A DNA stretch of 64,000 nt from Cladobotryum mycophilum (GCA_036429605.1 JAVFKD010000015.1:3619421-3683420); one strand, 5' to 3'. Positions 22,440 through 35,175 are shown, numbered from the stretch's first letter. Notes: generated from the letters alone by a model not told the origin. Numbers and translations: made by a program.

Positions 22440-25400
22440 AGAAAGGGGAGTAAGATGCAAAGTAAGCGTCAAGGCGATTAGATGCTTACTTTATGATTAT
22501 CATCATCATCATCATCATGCTCATGAATCAATCAATGAGAACAAGAAAAGAAAAGGCAAAAATACGGAGGACAGTTCTAGTGCCGGAGAGTTGGTTGGAA
22601 GGAGGCTTTTTTCTCGGAACAGTGTCCGGCATCAACCGGGGGCGCGCCCGCGGGGGGAGGGGGGGGGGTGTGATCGATGAATTGAACGATGGAGATGGTG
22701 TGGTGAAGAAATTTTTATTATTATTGTTATCATTATTGTTATTGATTTTTAGCTTTTAGGGTTTTCTCGTTTCCCGCCTGGTGTGGGGAGGGGACAACGT
22801 GGTGGAGGATGAAGAGGTAATGGTGGTGTGTAGGAGTTAAGTGTCGGATGCCATCCCATCCTCATTCATGGTGGATGGATCGGACAATATCGCGACAAAA
22901 CAACGTGGCCTCTATTCTGAGGCCTCAAAACGACTCGGCATCTGGCCCATCGTGAACAGGGGAATTAGACCATACTTCGTTTCCTTCTTCCCCCTTTCGT
23001 CCATCGGTAAGCCCTATAGATGGTAGCCAAAAAAACGCAGGTGGAGCGGGGAGCCGCGAGGAACGTCATCCTGCAAGGCGCATGGCATCACACAGCCCTG
23101 CCGGGGAGGAGGAAAAGGAGGGACGATGAGTAGGGGTGTGCAGGTGTGTGTGTGGGCGCTATTTCTTTTTTGCGTGTGCCTGAATATGCAATGCAACTAA
23201 CATTTTGTCCATGCCAACAAGGGGTGCATTGATGAAAATCAGATGAGTCATGCGTAGCGGCCCAAAAGGGCCAACGAGGAGGGGGATGCTTTGTTGGCAA
23301 TGGCAATGGACAGAGCGGGATGTCGGCCATCGTGATCTGGGAAGAGTGGTGTTCGTTGGCATTGGGACTTGGACGTAAGTGTCTGCCGTATTTTGGGGGG
23401 GGCGGGCGGGCGGTAAGTGAATGATTGATGCGGTGAGTTTTGTGATTGCAGCATGGAGTGAATGAGGATACGAATTGTCCAAGGAGCAGAGAAGAGGGCG
23501 TCGTGTTGAGGGATTGTATGCAGGTGGAGGATGGTGCTTACTTGGTGCTTCTCTGCAGCACAAGTCATGCACATGGGTAGAGCAACATTACCATTATCTT
23601 CAGCAAACGATGGAGTTGGCACATGTTCGACTCAGCTTATCGACAGAAAGTCCAACGTAACTGTTAAATCTATCAGCCGTGTGAAAATGCCATGTAAAAT
23701 GAAACAATTGTATGAGCCTGATGCATTGTCCACATCGGGTTCACCAGGTTATTGCTTGCCGCCAGAAATCACCAAGAATAGCGACTTTCATCTTTACTGG
23801 TCGTATCGATGCTTGGAGTATGTTTGATGCAAATATTTCGCCTTGTCTAGATAATGCATCTTCGTTCCCGAACCCGCAACCTCTGCCCCCGGGATAATCA
23901 GAGTTGAGGGTCTGGCATGTTCGTCATTTTGTTAACCATCATGTGTGATGCATTCTCACAATCGAGCATTCTTCTTATGTTTCACACAAGGATCTGAACT
24001 TCTGGAGTCAAAACTTAGAATCGCATGGCAAATATATCGGCTCCACGTTGTGATGCATTTCCCCGTGCCATCCCCAGCAGGCAAAGGGTTGGCGTAGCTG
24101 GCATAACTCAGATTCAAAAGTTGAATTGAGTTGCTATCAATACCAATACACCGATTAAAGGTAAAACCTATTCCAAGATTCCATGGGTGAATCTGCCCTC
24201 GGCCAGACGGCTATTTGGGGATGGAGTCTTGAGCATCTGTCGCTTTCGTCAGTAATCCGATTTGCGACATCTCAGCGATTCTACCCCTGGTCTCACCGAT
24301 GCAAAGATTCTCGTCGTCTTTCTAAGAACGCATTATAAGGCTTATCGCATCTGGTTGCTCTAGTTTGCTAGATACTATTGAGCAACTGATGCGTCGCTTG
24401 CAGCAAGTGCGCGGTGAACCGTCCGAATTCTTGCGTTGAATGGGATCTTTCATCCGTGATAGCTTCATACGATTAAATAAAGGGTTGTTCTCGTAAAAGG
24501 GGGAAATGTATCCCTGTCTGCTCGACAAGAGAAATCTGGATGGCTCAAGACACAAATACATTTCTGAGAGACAAAAGGAGATGCCTCTAGCATGTCTAAT
24601 GATTATCTACATGGTGTAGAAGAAATTATTACTTACATTGCACTATGCAGATTAGAAAGGCAATCTTGAATCGTCCAAAGTGAACAATATGGGCTTGCAG
24701 AGAGCGGTACTGTGAAGAAAGGGGTGGGCGAGGATTAGAGACAGGCAGCGAGAGGGAAGCACTAGTCCGGAATGCATCAATCATTGAATCGGCCCCTAAT
24801 AAGAAGATAAAAATGTTGGGCTTCCATTTGAGCTTGACTGCGAGTGGTGCGGTAGTCCCTTCTAGACGTCGCGTAATGGTTGAGAGACCTTGCCAATGTG
24901 GCTTGTCAAGGCGACAATCTCTTGTAAACCTAGTCACTTGATCGTGGAGAACAAATGCGTCTGGAAGCCGAGCAGTTCATAAAAGATTGACTTTTGTTTA
25001 AACCAGTCAACTTGTGACATGATAGCATGGTCTGGTTGCTTTGCCATCCATATTTCCGAATAAGCCATGGTCTCATTCTCAATTGTGTATCTGCTATAAG
25101 TCGTGTTTCTGGTTGTTGTTCATCTTGGTATCATTTTATGAGGTGGCCAATATACAGTCATCGTATGTACTAGCGACTAGAATGTGGTTCTTTTACAGTT
25201 GATACAACGTGGGACCACCTGAGCTTCATCAAGTAGTGTTCCCACTCTGAACCTTTGACCATCATCGCCAACTTATAGCAAGCTCATTTCCGGCTCGATA
25301 TAGCCATCATGACAGCGGTAGCTGCTCATTCCTATCAAACCACTCAACTATTTAAATTACGGCGCCATCGTGACAGTACCCACACTTCCAAACGCATGTC

Positions 25401-27909
25401 TTGGGCATCCCTCTAACATTTGGCTCGTTTGCTCGTTTGCCCCTGTGCCTCCTCCTCTCCAGCTGCACCAAGGCGCCGCCTTCCGCCAACTGCTTTTCGG
25501 TCTTTCCGTCGCCTACATCCGAGAAATAGGAGTCGTCTTACTATTTGCTCACAGTGGTATGTCATGGAGGACCTATACCGTTGCAATGGTGGGTATGCAA
25601 GTCGACCTTCTATTTTCTTCTTCTTTTTTGTTAGACCAAATCATGTTTGATCCGCATCATTGTCCAGACCTTAACTGACCAAATTGACAGTTGAAGCTAG
25701 AGTGGTCCCCAAATACACAGCGATCAAGGACAAGATTATTAAACAGTCTATAGATCCCCAAAATTATCTTAGCTCCTGCAACGGCCTGAAAAGCAACACA
25801 GATCGAAATAGATCATGGTGAATGTCACGACCGAATTCGCTCGTGCCAACGTACACTTATGACACAGTCCAGCTACGCTCTTGTTTCTAGTGATAAGCAT
25901 GTTGATTGTGACCCGTGGCACGACTGTCGCCGTGATACCATACACAGCTGGAAGTTCGGCTTTGCAGTGGTTCATGGTTTTCGCCCAGACTGCATCATCA
26001 CAAAGTTCAAGGCCATGTATGATGCCAGACACGCGAGGGGGTATGCAGTCCAATTCTGGAACTACTTATCAAGTAGCTTCAGAGCTTGTTAGTGTATGGC
26101 GTGACTTATGCTGGTCTTTCGGGACTGCGTCCATTCACATGTTGCATGTGATTTTGTATTCTTCAGGGAAAATCCTGCATACATCTTGAGCTCCTCATGG
26201 CCACATCACGTAGTTTGGCAGAACTCATCCTAGATTCTGCAATGAGACTTGATATCAGCTTTCTTGATGGTATATCAGCTTCAAGTTCAAAGGAAAAAAA
26301 TAAAGGCAAACTATTATAAAGGTAATCATTGAAGAAGTAGAGGTTGCTTTGTAGTAGCAAATTAGAGATTAACTGACCTTCCTATTCAAACAAGATGATA
26401 TAGACAATGACAAATCCATTCCCATGTGATTTCTCTCGGTCAGGTTTTCACTCGCTCGAGATTTGATACAACTGCCGGTCTGTTACCCGAGTCGAGTCAA
26501 TGTCACCTTCTAGGTCCAGATTTCATTATCCAACAAGGCCGCGTGGACAGAGTCGCTATGGCTAAGCCTATTTTCACTACCGACTTATGCCAAGGGATTC
26601 GACAAACAAACACTACCCATCCCATTCGTGGTAATACCTAGAGAAGCCAAGTATATATTTTTTACAACGCATGGATGTATGTCTTGTCCTATGGCCTATA
26701 ACACCAGCACATATTACCATGGATATCCTATCTAGGGTGGCAGTGGCATACCACATCAACCACCAATGCCCAAGCATTTCCTGTTTCATCTGACGAGGTC
26801 CTGGAAAGGTCTTAGCGTTCGGGTTAGGCAATGATGATACAAGTGGTCGGCCGATTACCAACTGCACTACACCATGGGAAACGCTTCTTGAGATTCGGAG
26901 CATTCGAGGTCGGGCCTGGGGTTCGGCCCGAATCAGCGAGTCTGCAGAGTCCATATTTTCTCGTTCGAGATAGCTGCGTAGACCATGCGGGTTCCAGTTG
27001 TCCACTCAAATTCATGCGTAATCTGTTTTATCTCCATTGGGATTGGATTCGGGGAAGAAACACGCGGCCTCCAACCGATAAACGTAAGGACCGTAAATGC
27101 ATTTCACCAGGGTGAGGACCAATAAGAGCCCGCGTAATTGGAGTTACCTGGTAATCTGCACGTATGGACTATCAGCCGGGGGTCTAAAGAAGCAAGGGCA
27201 AGGATGAATGCAAAGTCCAAGCACATTCAGCGGAGTCAAGAACACGAGAACAGCAGAGCGCATCAACACCTTGATGTTTACTAACCACGAATCGCGAAAT
27301 CTCTGCAGGAAATGAGCAAACATGCTTGCATCTTATTGACTCTACTCTTTCTATGACAAGTAATCAGTGTTTATTTGGAGGGGAATTCATATGCCAACTA
27401 AGCATCTAGGACGACGGCAGTATCCACCTGGATTGCCCCTTTTGGTTCCCTATAGAAGATTAAGTTGATCACCGTTGAGGCTTGGAAGAGGATACGACGT
27501 TTCTAATTATTCCGTGCTATGGATGGAAATACCCTTGAGCTCTACAGGTGCATGTTGTGCCGGGCCGACGTATGATATGGAATGACATGCTTGACGCAAA
27601 TACATACATCTGTAGGTTAATTAGATCACACCACAATTCACCGATTCCATCCAAAAATGTTTACTGACGAATCATAGTCGCCATGTTTCAGATGACGAGT
27701 ACAAAGCATCTTAATGCCTTTGTATTATGCAAATGGGGCCTTGCAGAAAGCTACCATTAGCCAAGATCCAGAACTTGGCCCGAATGCCATCAAGTAGTGT
27801 TGTTGGAGTCTACAAACTATATATTCCTAGAATCTCTCCCCCAATGAACTAAACTACTCAAGCCATCCAAACTTCCTCACATTCAAGGAATCCTCAACCA
27901 AGATTCGCC

Positions 27910-29051
27910 ATGAGATTCAACGCCATTCTCGCTGCGCTTGCCGCAACCAACCTCGTTGCCAGTCATCCCGGCGAGGATCACAGCAAAGAGCTGGAGGCCC
28001 GCCGTCGTTTTCTTGATGAGAATGTGAACAATCTTGATCACTGTGCCGGCAAGATCAAGGCTAGGGGTCTGGATTATCACGCTGCCGCCCGCCGTCAGCT
28101 TCTGGAAGAGAAACTAAGGGCAAAGGGTGGTGTTGGACTGGAGAGTGAGTTGTAGTGCAACAGAGAGTGATCCTCGAGATAGTGCTGACAGCAAACAGGA
28201 CGCTATGAAGCGGGGTTCCCTCAGAATGAGTTTGAATTCCAGGGAAACTCTTCTTGTGTGCTCTCTCCTGAGGAGACGGAAGGCCCGTACTGTTCGTGGC
28301 CCATGAAACCCCCAGAATTTACTGCGACACCCACTAACTCGACCCCATACAGATGTCGTTGGTGAACGTATCCGAGAGGACCTGACAGATGGACAAAAGG
28401 GCCTTCCTTTTGCATACGGTGTCCAGTTCATCGATACCACGACTTGCGAGCCCGTTGTTGGCGCTTATATTGACTCTTGGCGTATGTTGCAACCTTTTTA
28501 CCTCAATATTCACAACACAAGTCTCTAACTCAAGTCCGCACATAGACGCCAATTCCACTGGTGTGTACAGCGGTGTCGTTGCTCGACAGAATGGCGCTGG
28601 CGAGGCTGATCCGGCCAACGTCAAGAAGACTTTTGGTCGCGGTATCCAAAAGACAGATGAGAACGGCATTGCTAGCTTCACCAGCATCTTCCCAGGTCAC
28701 TATTTCGGCCGTACAATCCACGTCCACGTCCTCGTCCACCTCAATGCCAAGCCCACTCCAGACGGCAGACTCCAAGGCAGCCTTACCCCATATGTCGGTC
28801 AGTTCTACTTCGACCAGGGTCTCATCAGCCGAGTCGAGAAGAATGCCCCGTACAACACCAACACACAGGGTTTGACTACCAACGACCAGGACCGCTTCCT
28901 CCAGCAGGATCTGCGACAAGGTGGCCATCCCTTTGTGGAGATCAAGGAGACGTCGCATGGACTCGTGGGTTGGATCAGCTTTGGCATCAACCCAAAGAAT
29001 TTCCACACCGTTACCGTGGCGCAGACCTTCCATCCTCAGCCAACTGCTTAA
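27910..29051 (+). CDS. Secreted intradiol ring-cleavage dioxygenase-like protein
   Basis: I read four exons: 27910-28144, 28199-28291, 28353-28481 and 28546-29051, giving 320 aa. Donors are GTGAGT, GTTCGT and GTATGT, and acceptors are CAG, CAG and TAG. Splicing restores the conserved EGPYYVVGERIRED and DSWHANSTGVYSG. A signal peptide is evident (MRFNAILAALAATNLVASHP). The intradiol fold is marked by CVLSPEETEGPYY and the iron-site segment FPGHYFGRTIHVHV, supplying the expected Tyr/Tyr/His/His ligands. Family members cleave catechols between the two hydroxyls using Fe(III). Secreted fungal versions are usually linked to aromatic or lignin-derived compounds, or to host phenolics (family knowledge). 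The GTTCGT donor is weak, but only that junction gives PYYV. No catabolic partners are adjacent. Confidence 0.9.
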
Positions 29052-30296
29052 GATGCTGTGGGGTTGTGCATTTTGCTGGTGGGAACTCGACAAACAGCAA
29101 TCGTCTGCTAGGTTCTGGGCAGCACTTCCATGCATCTCTATCAGCAAATCCTCCAAAACTCATGTAAGGATTGATACACTACATAGTAAATTAGTCAAGT
29201 ACATATAACATTCATAGGGGCTATTTTACATTCACGGCCATTATGACCTTGGTCTACCAAGAAGCAACTCGTCCGCTGCAACAACTCTGACCAAATGCCA
29301 CGCGGCGGAGTGTATTATTCTCATATATGTAATTCTATTTTACACAGGAATTTTGCCCATATACATATGCAACTGAGCACTCCATGATCATGCATATTAG
29401 ACAAATATTCCACTACCTAGGGAAGTAAACTAACGGTTAGAGCTTATGTGAATACCATGCCCGCGCATACTTTACACCTCCAACTCACCGATGTGACGAA
29501 GCATGATCATTTGATGATTCGATTTGGCTTGAAAATTTATCGTAGAAACGGAGTAATACTCTCTCTAGTTAAATTGTCAAGGACGTAATAGTGACTGCAG
29601 GGATGATCAGTTCCTCCTCAACCCATGATTGGCACAATGGCCTTCATGCACGCATGTGAGATGTATCTGGAATATAGCATTTCCAGTACGTTATTTCATG
29701 AAAATCCTTGTAAGAGCAAAAGCTCAACATGATCCTGTGCTCCAGCAAGCAGCTTGTGATCCCAGCAACTTGCATTCTCAAATCTCCTAGTGCTATGGAT
29801 CGAGACAGAGGTCATATTTCTTGGGATCTATTATGATTTTATTTAGAGAATACTGGAATTGACTATCAAAATCAAGTCATGTCTATAGTGGGTAACAATT
29901 CACACAGCAAGAACGTGAAAACAGACGGCGTGCACCACGGGCGTCGTCTTCCGCCGGCTTCTACAAAGCATTATCGCCCAAATCACAATCAGAGAGTTGC
30001 ATCACAAAATGTTGTCATTAAGATATTAAAACTTATGTGTGCCCTGAGGCCGCGTGTGTGGTATAAAGAAACAATGTACAATGAAGGACCGTCGATCCGC
30101 GCATCTGACAGGATTCAGCTCAAAACCCTGCTTCGCCCATGCCATGCTTATCTCTCGACTGATCCCGCGCTTCGCGATACAAGCCTTCCGTGAATCTGCG
30201 ATTAGTTAGCATATGATACAAGCACTGATCAAGTATGAGTTCAAGAGGTGAGTATACCTACATCAACACAATATCCGGTAAATAGAACGATTCCAT
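29052..30296. other. Intergenic spacer, no gene seen
   Basis: This A+T-leaning spacer lies between two convergent genes. The open frame at 29879-30193 has no recognisable motif. Confidence 0.45.
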
Positions 30297-31546
30297 TTAC
30301 TGGAGGTTGCTAGGCTTAGGCTCAACAGGAGCAGGAATCTTGCTAGGCTCTTGAGGAGCGGGGATCTTGCTGGGCTCTTGGGGAGCAGGAATTCTGTGAG
30401 GCTCCTCCGGGGCGGGGATCCTGCCAGGTTCCTGAGGAGCTGGGATTCTGTGGGGCTCAGATGGAGCAGGAATCTTACCAGGCTCCAGAGGGGCAGGAAT
30501 CTTGGATGGCTCAGCAGGAGCGGGGATCTCGGGTTCCTGAGGAGCAGCGCGGGGGAACTGGGGGACGCCAATAGCCGGGGGAGGAATAGGGATGCCTCCT
30601 GGAGCACCGGGAGCAGCGGGGCTGCTACCAAAGACGGGCTCAGGGGGAGTCGGGATATTGGGGTTACCAACAGTGGGCTCCTCGGGGGCATCAGCACGCT
30701 TAGTGGGGAACTCTGGAACACCAATAGCGGGAGGGGGGATAGGAATGCCAACTGGGGAACCAGGTGCGGCGGGGCTGCTACCGAATACAGGCTCGGGAGG
30801 AGTAGGAATAGAAGGGTTACCAACGGTAGGCTCCTGGGGTCCCTCAGAACGCTTGGTAGGGAACTCTGGGACACCGATGGCAGGAGGAGGGATGGGGATA
30901 CCGACCGGAGCGCCAGGGGCAGCAGGGCTGCTACCCAGCACGGGTTCAGGGGGAGTTGGGATGTTGGGGTTGCCAACCTGAGGCTCCTGGGGAGCAGGAA
31001 CGGAAGGGTCACCAATAGTGGGCTCCTCAGGTCCCTCGGAGCGCTTGGTAGGGAACTCTGGGACACCGATGGCAGGAGGGGGAATGGGGATGCCAACTGG
31101 GGCACCGGGGGCACCGGGGCTGCTGCCGAAGACGGGCTCAGGTGGAGCTGGGATGCTAGGGTCGTTGACGGTAGGCTCCTGAGGCCCTTCGGCGCGCTTG
31201 CTGGGGAACTCCGGAACGCCAATGGCGGGAGGAGGAATAGGGATTCCAACTGGGGCACCTGGGGCGGCGGGGCTGCTACCGAACACAGGCTCAGGGGGGT
31301 TGGAATGTTGGGGTTGCCAACCTGGGGTTCCTGAGGAGCAGGAACAGCCTGGCGGCGAGCTCGTCGTCTCATAGTGCCCATGACGGGCTCCTGGGGAGCA
31401 ACGATGATGGGCATCTGAGGAGCGGGAATAGATGGCTCCTGGGGACCACCGACGGTTGGTGCCGGAGGAAGAGGCATATCAGCTGGCAATGCCATCGCGT
31501 TGACGATGGTAGAGGCCAGAGCCAAGATGAGCGTGGTAGACTTCAT
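30297..31546 (-). CDS. Secreted proline-rich repeat protein with Lys-Arg-terminated repeats (Kex2-type precursor), one frameshift
   Basis: The protein starts with a signal peptide (MKSTTLILALASTIVNAMA) and, after one frame change, reads about 416 aa. An early basic stretch (RRRARR) is followed by five tandem copies of a roughly 50-aa Pro/Gly-rich unit. Each has PEPVFGSSP..PG.PVGIPIPPP and AIGVPEFP; four end in Lys-Arg and the last in PR. The third copy carries an extra 13 residues. The C-terminus is eight copies of a 9-mer, IPAPxEPxK/R. Lys-Arg after each unit is the Kex2 cleavage signature, so secretion and release of repeated peptides is likely (inference). The units contain no Tyr or Cys, unlike dikaritin RiPP cores. 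The frame break is a G6 run (31294-31299 on plus): one extra base restores NIPTPPEPVFGSSP, matching the other copies. A cell-wall or surface peptide is an alternative. Confidence 0.85.
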
Positions 31547-31638
31547 CGTGTCGGTTTCAAATGAGTGTGATTGAGCAGAACTCTGTGGTAAGGAACGAAT
31601 GGCAAACGAGCTTTGACTGGCTGTTATTCACAGATCCG

Positions 31639-31658
31639 GGAGCCGGCTCCTTTTGTAT
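31639..31658 (-). promoter_or_regulatory. Palindrome plus CCTTTT element upstream of the repeat-protein gene
   Basis: The perfect 12-bp palindrome GGAGCCGGCTCC (31639-31650) overlaps CCTTTTGTAT (AAAAGG on the coding strand), about 100 nt before the start codon. The two neighbouring small secreted genes have the same GGRGCCGG and CCTTTT pairing at similar distances. Confidence 0.45.
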
Positions 31659-34600
31659 CTCCTCGACTGTTTTCCCCGATCCGATCCCGTAAGACCATAC
31701 TCCTTACTGCAAACCTAAACGTCCTGATTATCCCCGCGAACCAACATTGTCATATGGGTTGAAGTGGATTTCGAATGGAGCATGTCTCAGGGAGTGGGAA
31801 CATGGTAATATCACATTCTGCTTGAGGAATAGGCCGGCCATGTCGTTGTTCTTCACACGGAGTTTGATGGCAAGTTGCCGTGCTCAACGAAAATGTTTCA
31901 GTGCCTGGGCAGCGATTTTCGGTCAGTAGGAGCTTTGCGACAATAATCTCCTGGTGCATGCATGTAACCCCCCCGAAAGAGAGCAAGCAGTGTTCCTTAT
32001 CGGATTGTACCTACTAGAGTGTTTATGTGTACATGTAAAGCATGCATCTGCTGCTTGTAGAGTCATGTTTTGGATGCGTTGCTGTACATTTTCTGTGCAT
32101 GTCTCTAGGTGCGCTTGTAATGGTTCCTTGCAGATGACATGCATGTGCATACACATATGCATGCATGCTACACCAAGCACACGCGCAACCACGTACAAAA
32201 CCCCCGAGACGCTCCAGCGCTCGATGAACTCCAAATGCTGTCCTCGCGTCATTCTCCATACAGATTCAAAAAGCCGGTGCGTAGGATCTTCATGTCGGGC
32301 CTTCTTCACCCTCAAGATTAAGGGGTGGCAAATCGATAACAATATCCCGCAGTGATTAGCACATTGATAACAAAAGATTCATGTTGCTCGGGACCAAAAG
32401 AAGGATGGGGTGTGGCCTGCAACGCGGAAATTACATTTTGGGGTAAGAAAAAAGCAAATGTTGAACTTGGAGCTCTAGTAGTTTAACTAACAAGAAGCGA
32501 TCTTCATGACTGTTGGTAGGATAGGGCTTTCTCCAATTCAGTACTAGATGGTCTCACATGCGTAAAATCAGCACTTAACGGTGGATTCTGAGAGACCGTT
32601 GCTATGAGGGCCCCTGAGAGTTTGCAGGAATAGCAATCAACGCGTAATGAAGGCTCATAATTTGGGAGTAAATTGGGCATTCTCCCCGTTTCCACTGTTG
32701 TCCAACTAGATGCCTACCCGGTATGAGTTGCATGTGAGAGATACTGGAGGGGCTTTTGTACTGTGGTGCCTTTTAATGTTGCTCTGAAAGGCTTCATCAC
32801 CCTATACTAGCCTGACGCTTTACGTAGATTCCGTCTTTCTTATCCATATTCAAGTACTGTGTTGTTATCTTGAGAGCTTTAGCAGTGATATTATGCTCGT
32901 TTGCTAATTCCGGCGTTCATTGTCTCCAAATCGTAACTCTACTACATTGGGGATTGAGCGACAAGATTACCCAACTCTGGCCAAACAAGCCCATTCCACG
33001 CCATACAAACAAACAAACCGGTGGGGTTATTCATTTCAATTGCGTGATGGAGACTTTCTCTCGCTTACAAAGAGAAGAAAGACATCATCCCGTGTGCGTG
33101 TCTTGAACGGCTTCACCGAGAAATAGCAACAAATAATCCGAGGCCAGATTGAGTCATGTCCATGAGCACGTTGATTGAGATGTGGACCAGTCAAATGCCT
33201 GGGGGAGCAGTCTGGAAATTTGTAGCTTGCGTCATCTGCTGGCGAGACATTGAATATTCATTCATTAACCGGCCCTATTTATGAGTGGTGGCTTTCCCCA
33301 GTCTCTTAATCTGCTACGAGTCCGTGACATCTACCCCAGCCTTATTAACTGTCAAAAGAAGGCATTTGCCGATATTCGGGGCCCCGCCTTGTCTGAGGGA
33401 TATGGATAATGGCACATCCTGCGCCGTTTTCCCTGCGACCGACTCCGGAGGCGTTCATGCATCTGAATCATGAGGTTCTTGCCTGAAGTCTGGCCACCAG
33501 AATCTGTGCAGTCCCCTTGTTCGCTATCTCGGTCGTTGTAGTCAAATACGGCCATCTACATGCGGTTGATTGAGAAGGTGATGGTATCGAAATTGGCGGC
33601 GCCCTTCAAACGGTATCCTATCAGTATGGTTCTATCAAGATATGGTGCTATCACTATTGCTAATAATCATTACATGTACTTTAGTGTACATGATTTATTA
33701 CATGACAGATGCTGGTGCTGTGCTGATTGGAATTTTGAAGTTTGGCGTCAATGTGACTGATATGCGTGAACTATCTTGTATGAAGAGGGGAGATTGAACT
33801 ATCGCAATCTGTGAAATTACTCTACCCATTACTTCTCCCATCATCAGGATACATCTTATGCCTTATTGCAATAGGTCCTGACATAAATTACAATGTTAGA
33901 CACTACACACATCCATCACATCATTAGACAAGGTACGCGCATTCGACATTGAGCGTAAGCGAAGAGTATAGAAGTAGGTTTGACAAGATAAGAACCCTGG
34001 ATACATTCGCTTGTGGGCTGGCTCTAGACAGGCGATGAGACAACGTAGCCATATAGAGAGCGACAGAGACAAGAAGCCATATGTAATGAGATACGTGCAT
34101 GACTGCGGTGATTGTGGACACTCACATGAAAGCCGTGCAGGATGGGCTCACATCTAACGCACTTTCAAAACTTTGGCAATCGAAAGAGGGCGACTGGGGA
34201 GTAATGGGTAGTTTGCATTTGGTTGGAGCATGGATACCTGGTGTCTGTTATACACAGAGCTTACTATGATGGAATCTACCTAAATAGTGTAAACAGATGG
34301 TATGGCACTGGCGACTAGAATATACATGTCGAGGGGGTCGGATGAGGGTGGAAAGGGGTTGAGTGCTCTACACAATAGCAGATCACAGAAACACACATGA
34401 CTGGCCGAGAGTTTAGATCCACAGCTGGTATACCGTCACCATCAAATACCTTTGATGAGCATTATTTGACCAAGATAAAAGGAAATCTGTATTGCAGCAC
34501 TAGCATTGCTGTTGTAAAAAAGAAGGACCATGACAAACGAGAATAGCAAATGAACGTCTCTCCGATTTCCCACCCACAACGTTATTCCTCAAACACAAAA

Positions 34601-34793
34601 CACATCAATGCCTCGTCGACCTTTTTTTGAGAAAACCAAATGTCCAAATTGTACCATATGCGTGTCGAAAATGGGGGAGGAGTCTGAAGATCTGTACTGT
34701 ATAAGTCTTTGATACCAACCTGACAACTCTGTGTCAAACGAGGCTCACTCCTGGAGCAAACACAATTACGTACATGTATCTCAAGACTTTCTC
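31659..34793. other. Intergenic region, no gene seen
   Basis: This is about 3.1 kb of ordinary composition without motifs I can support. Short open frames of about 60-139 codons overlap each other on both strands around 31.9-32.3 kb and look random. Confidence 0.4.
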
Positions 34794-35036
34794 CTAGTTC
34801 TTCTCCTCCTTGGGATCCTTGGTGGTGCAGAACATCCAGAAATCCAAGCTCAGGGGCAAATCTCCCAGACGAAGGATGTTGCAGGCTTGCTTGCAGCCCT
34901 CGACGGAAAAGTCACCACCCTCCTTCTTGGGACGCGACTTGTCGCAGATGTCGGGCTTGGAAGCAGCCTGGGCGGGCAGGGCCGCAGCGGCGCTGAGGAA
35001 GGAAGCGAGAACAACGATTGAGGTAAAGGCCTTCAT
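34794..35036 (-). CDS. Small secreted four-cysteine protein (SSP 1), 80 aa
   Basis: The start is the ATG at 35034-35036, chosen because it begins a clean signal peptide (MKAFTSIVVLASFLSAAAA, cleavage near ALPAQA). The 38 codons further upstream in the frame look like leader. The mature part is about 60 aa with four cysteines spaced C-x16-C-x3-C-x17-C, consistent with two disulphides. Length, cysteine pattern and orientation match the neighbour at 36.34-36.58 kb, suggesting a diverged tandem pair. Sequence similarity outside the cysteines is low. The leader just before the ATG (TTTGAAA..GACACC) resembles that of the repeat-protein gene. The function is unknown. Small cysteine-rich secreted proteins often act outside the cell in host or microbe interactions; that is inference here. 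Confidence 0.8.
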   Translation of the reverse strand: MKAFTSIVVLASFLSAAAALPAQAASKPDICDKSRPKKEGGDFSVEGCKQACNILRLGDLPLSLDFWMFCTTKDPKEEKN

Positions 35037-35157
35037 GGTGTCTGATTTCAAAAAAGAGTGTGGGTGTGTCTTGTGAAAGGAATGACTGGAGTGAGTTGGA
35101 TGAGTGTAGTAGCTGGGGAGGCAATTCAGTTCGGGCAAGCAAGCAGTCATTAGTATT

Positions 35158-35175
35158 GGGGCCGGGTCTCCTTTT
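35158..35175 (-). promoter_or_regulatory. GGRGCCGG + CCTTTT element upstream of SSP 1
   Basis: GGGGCCGG (35158-35165) and CCTTTT (35170-35175) are separated by 4 nt, about 125 nt upstream of the start codon. The same arrangement precedes the repeat-protein gene (2-nt gap) and SSP 2 (6-nt gap). Confidence 0.4.

Larger units (their letters stand above)
20536..27909. other. 7.4-kb gene-free region
   Basis: I find no supportable gene. The first 3 kb has simple repeats, notably (TG)n at 21675-21699 and an 80-nt (GA)n. From about 23.5 kb the sequence is more even in composition and lacks long frames. It could be old, degenerated DNA, but I see no terminal repeats or transposase motifs. The right end must hold the promoter of the dioxygenase gene. 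Confidence 0.5.

Noticed and set aside
22348..22680. Arg-Glu repeat frame
   Set aside because: Translation of an 80-nt (GA)n microsatellite.
30351..31334. 327-codon Gly/Arg/Ser-rich plus-strand frame
   Set aside because: Antisense of the proline-rich repeat gene; composition follows from the complementary repeats.
32480..32530. ATGAAG with a leader like the secreted trio on the minus strand
   Set aside because: It stops after six codons and lacks the upstream GGRGCCGG element.
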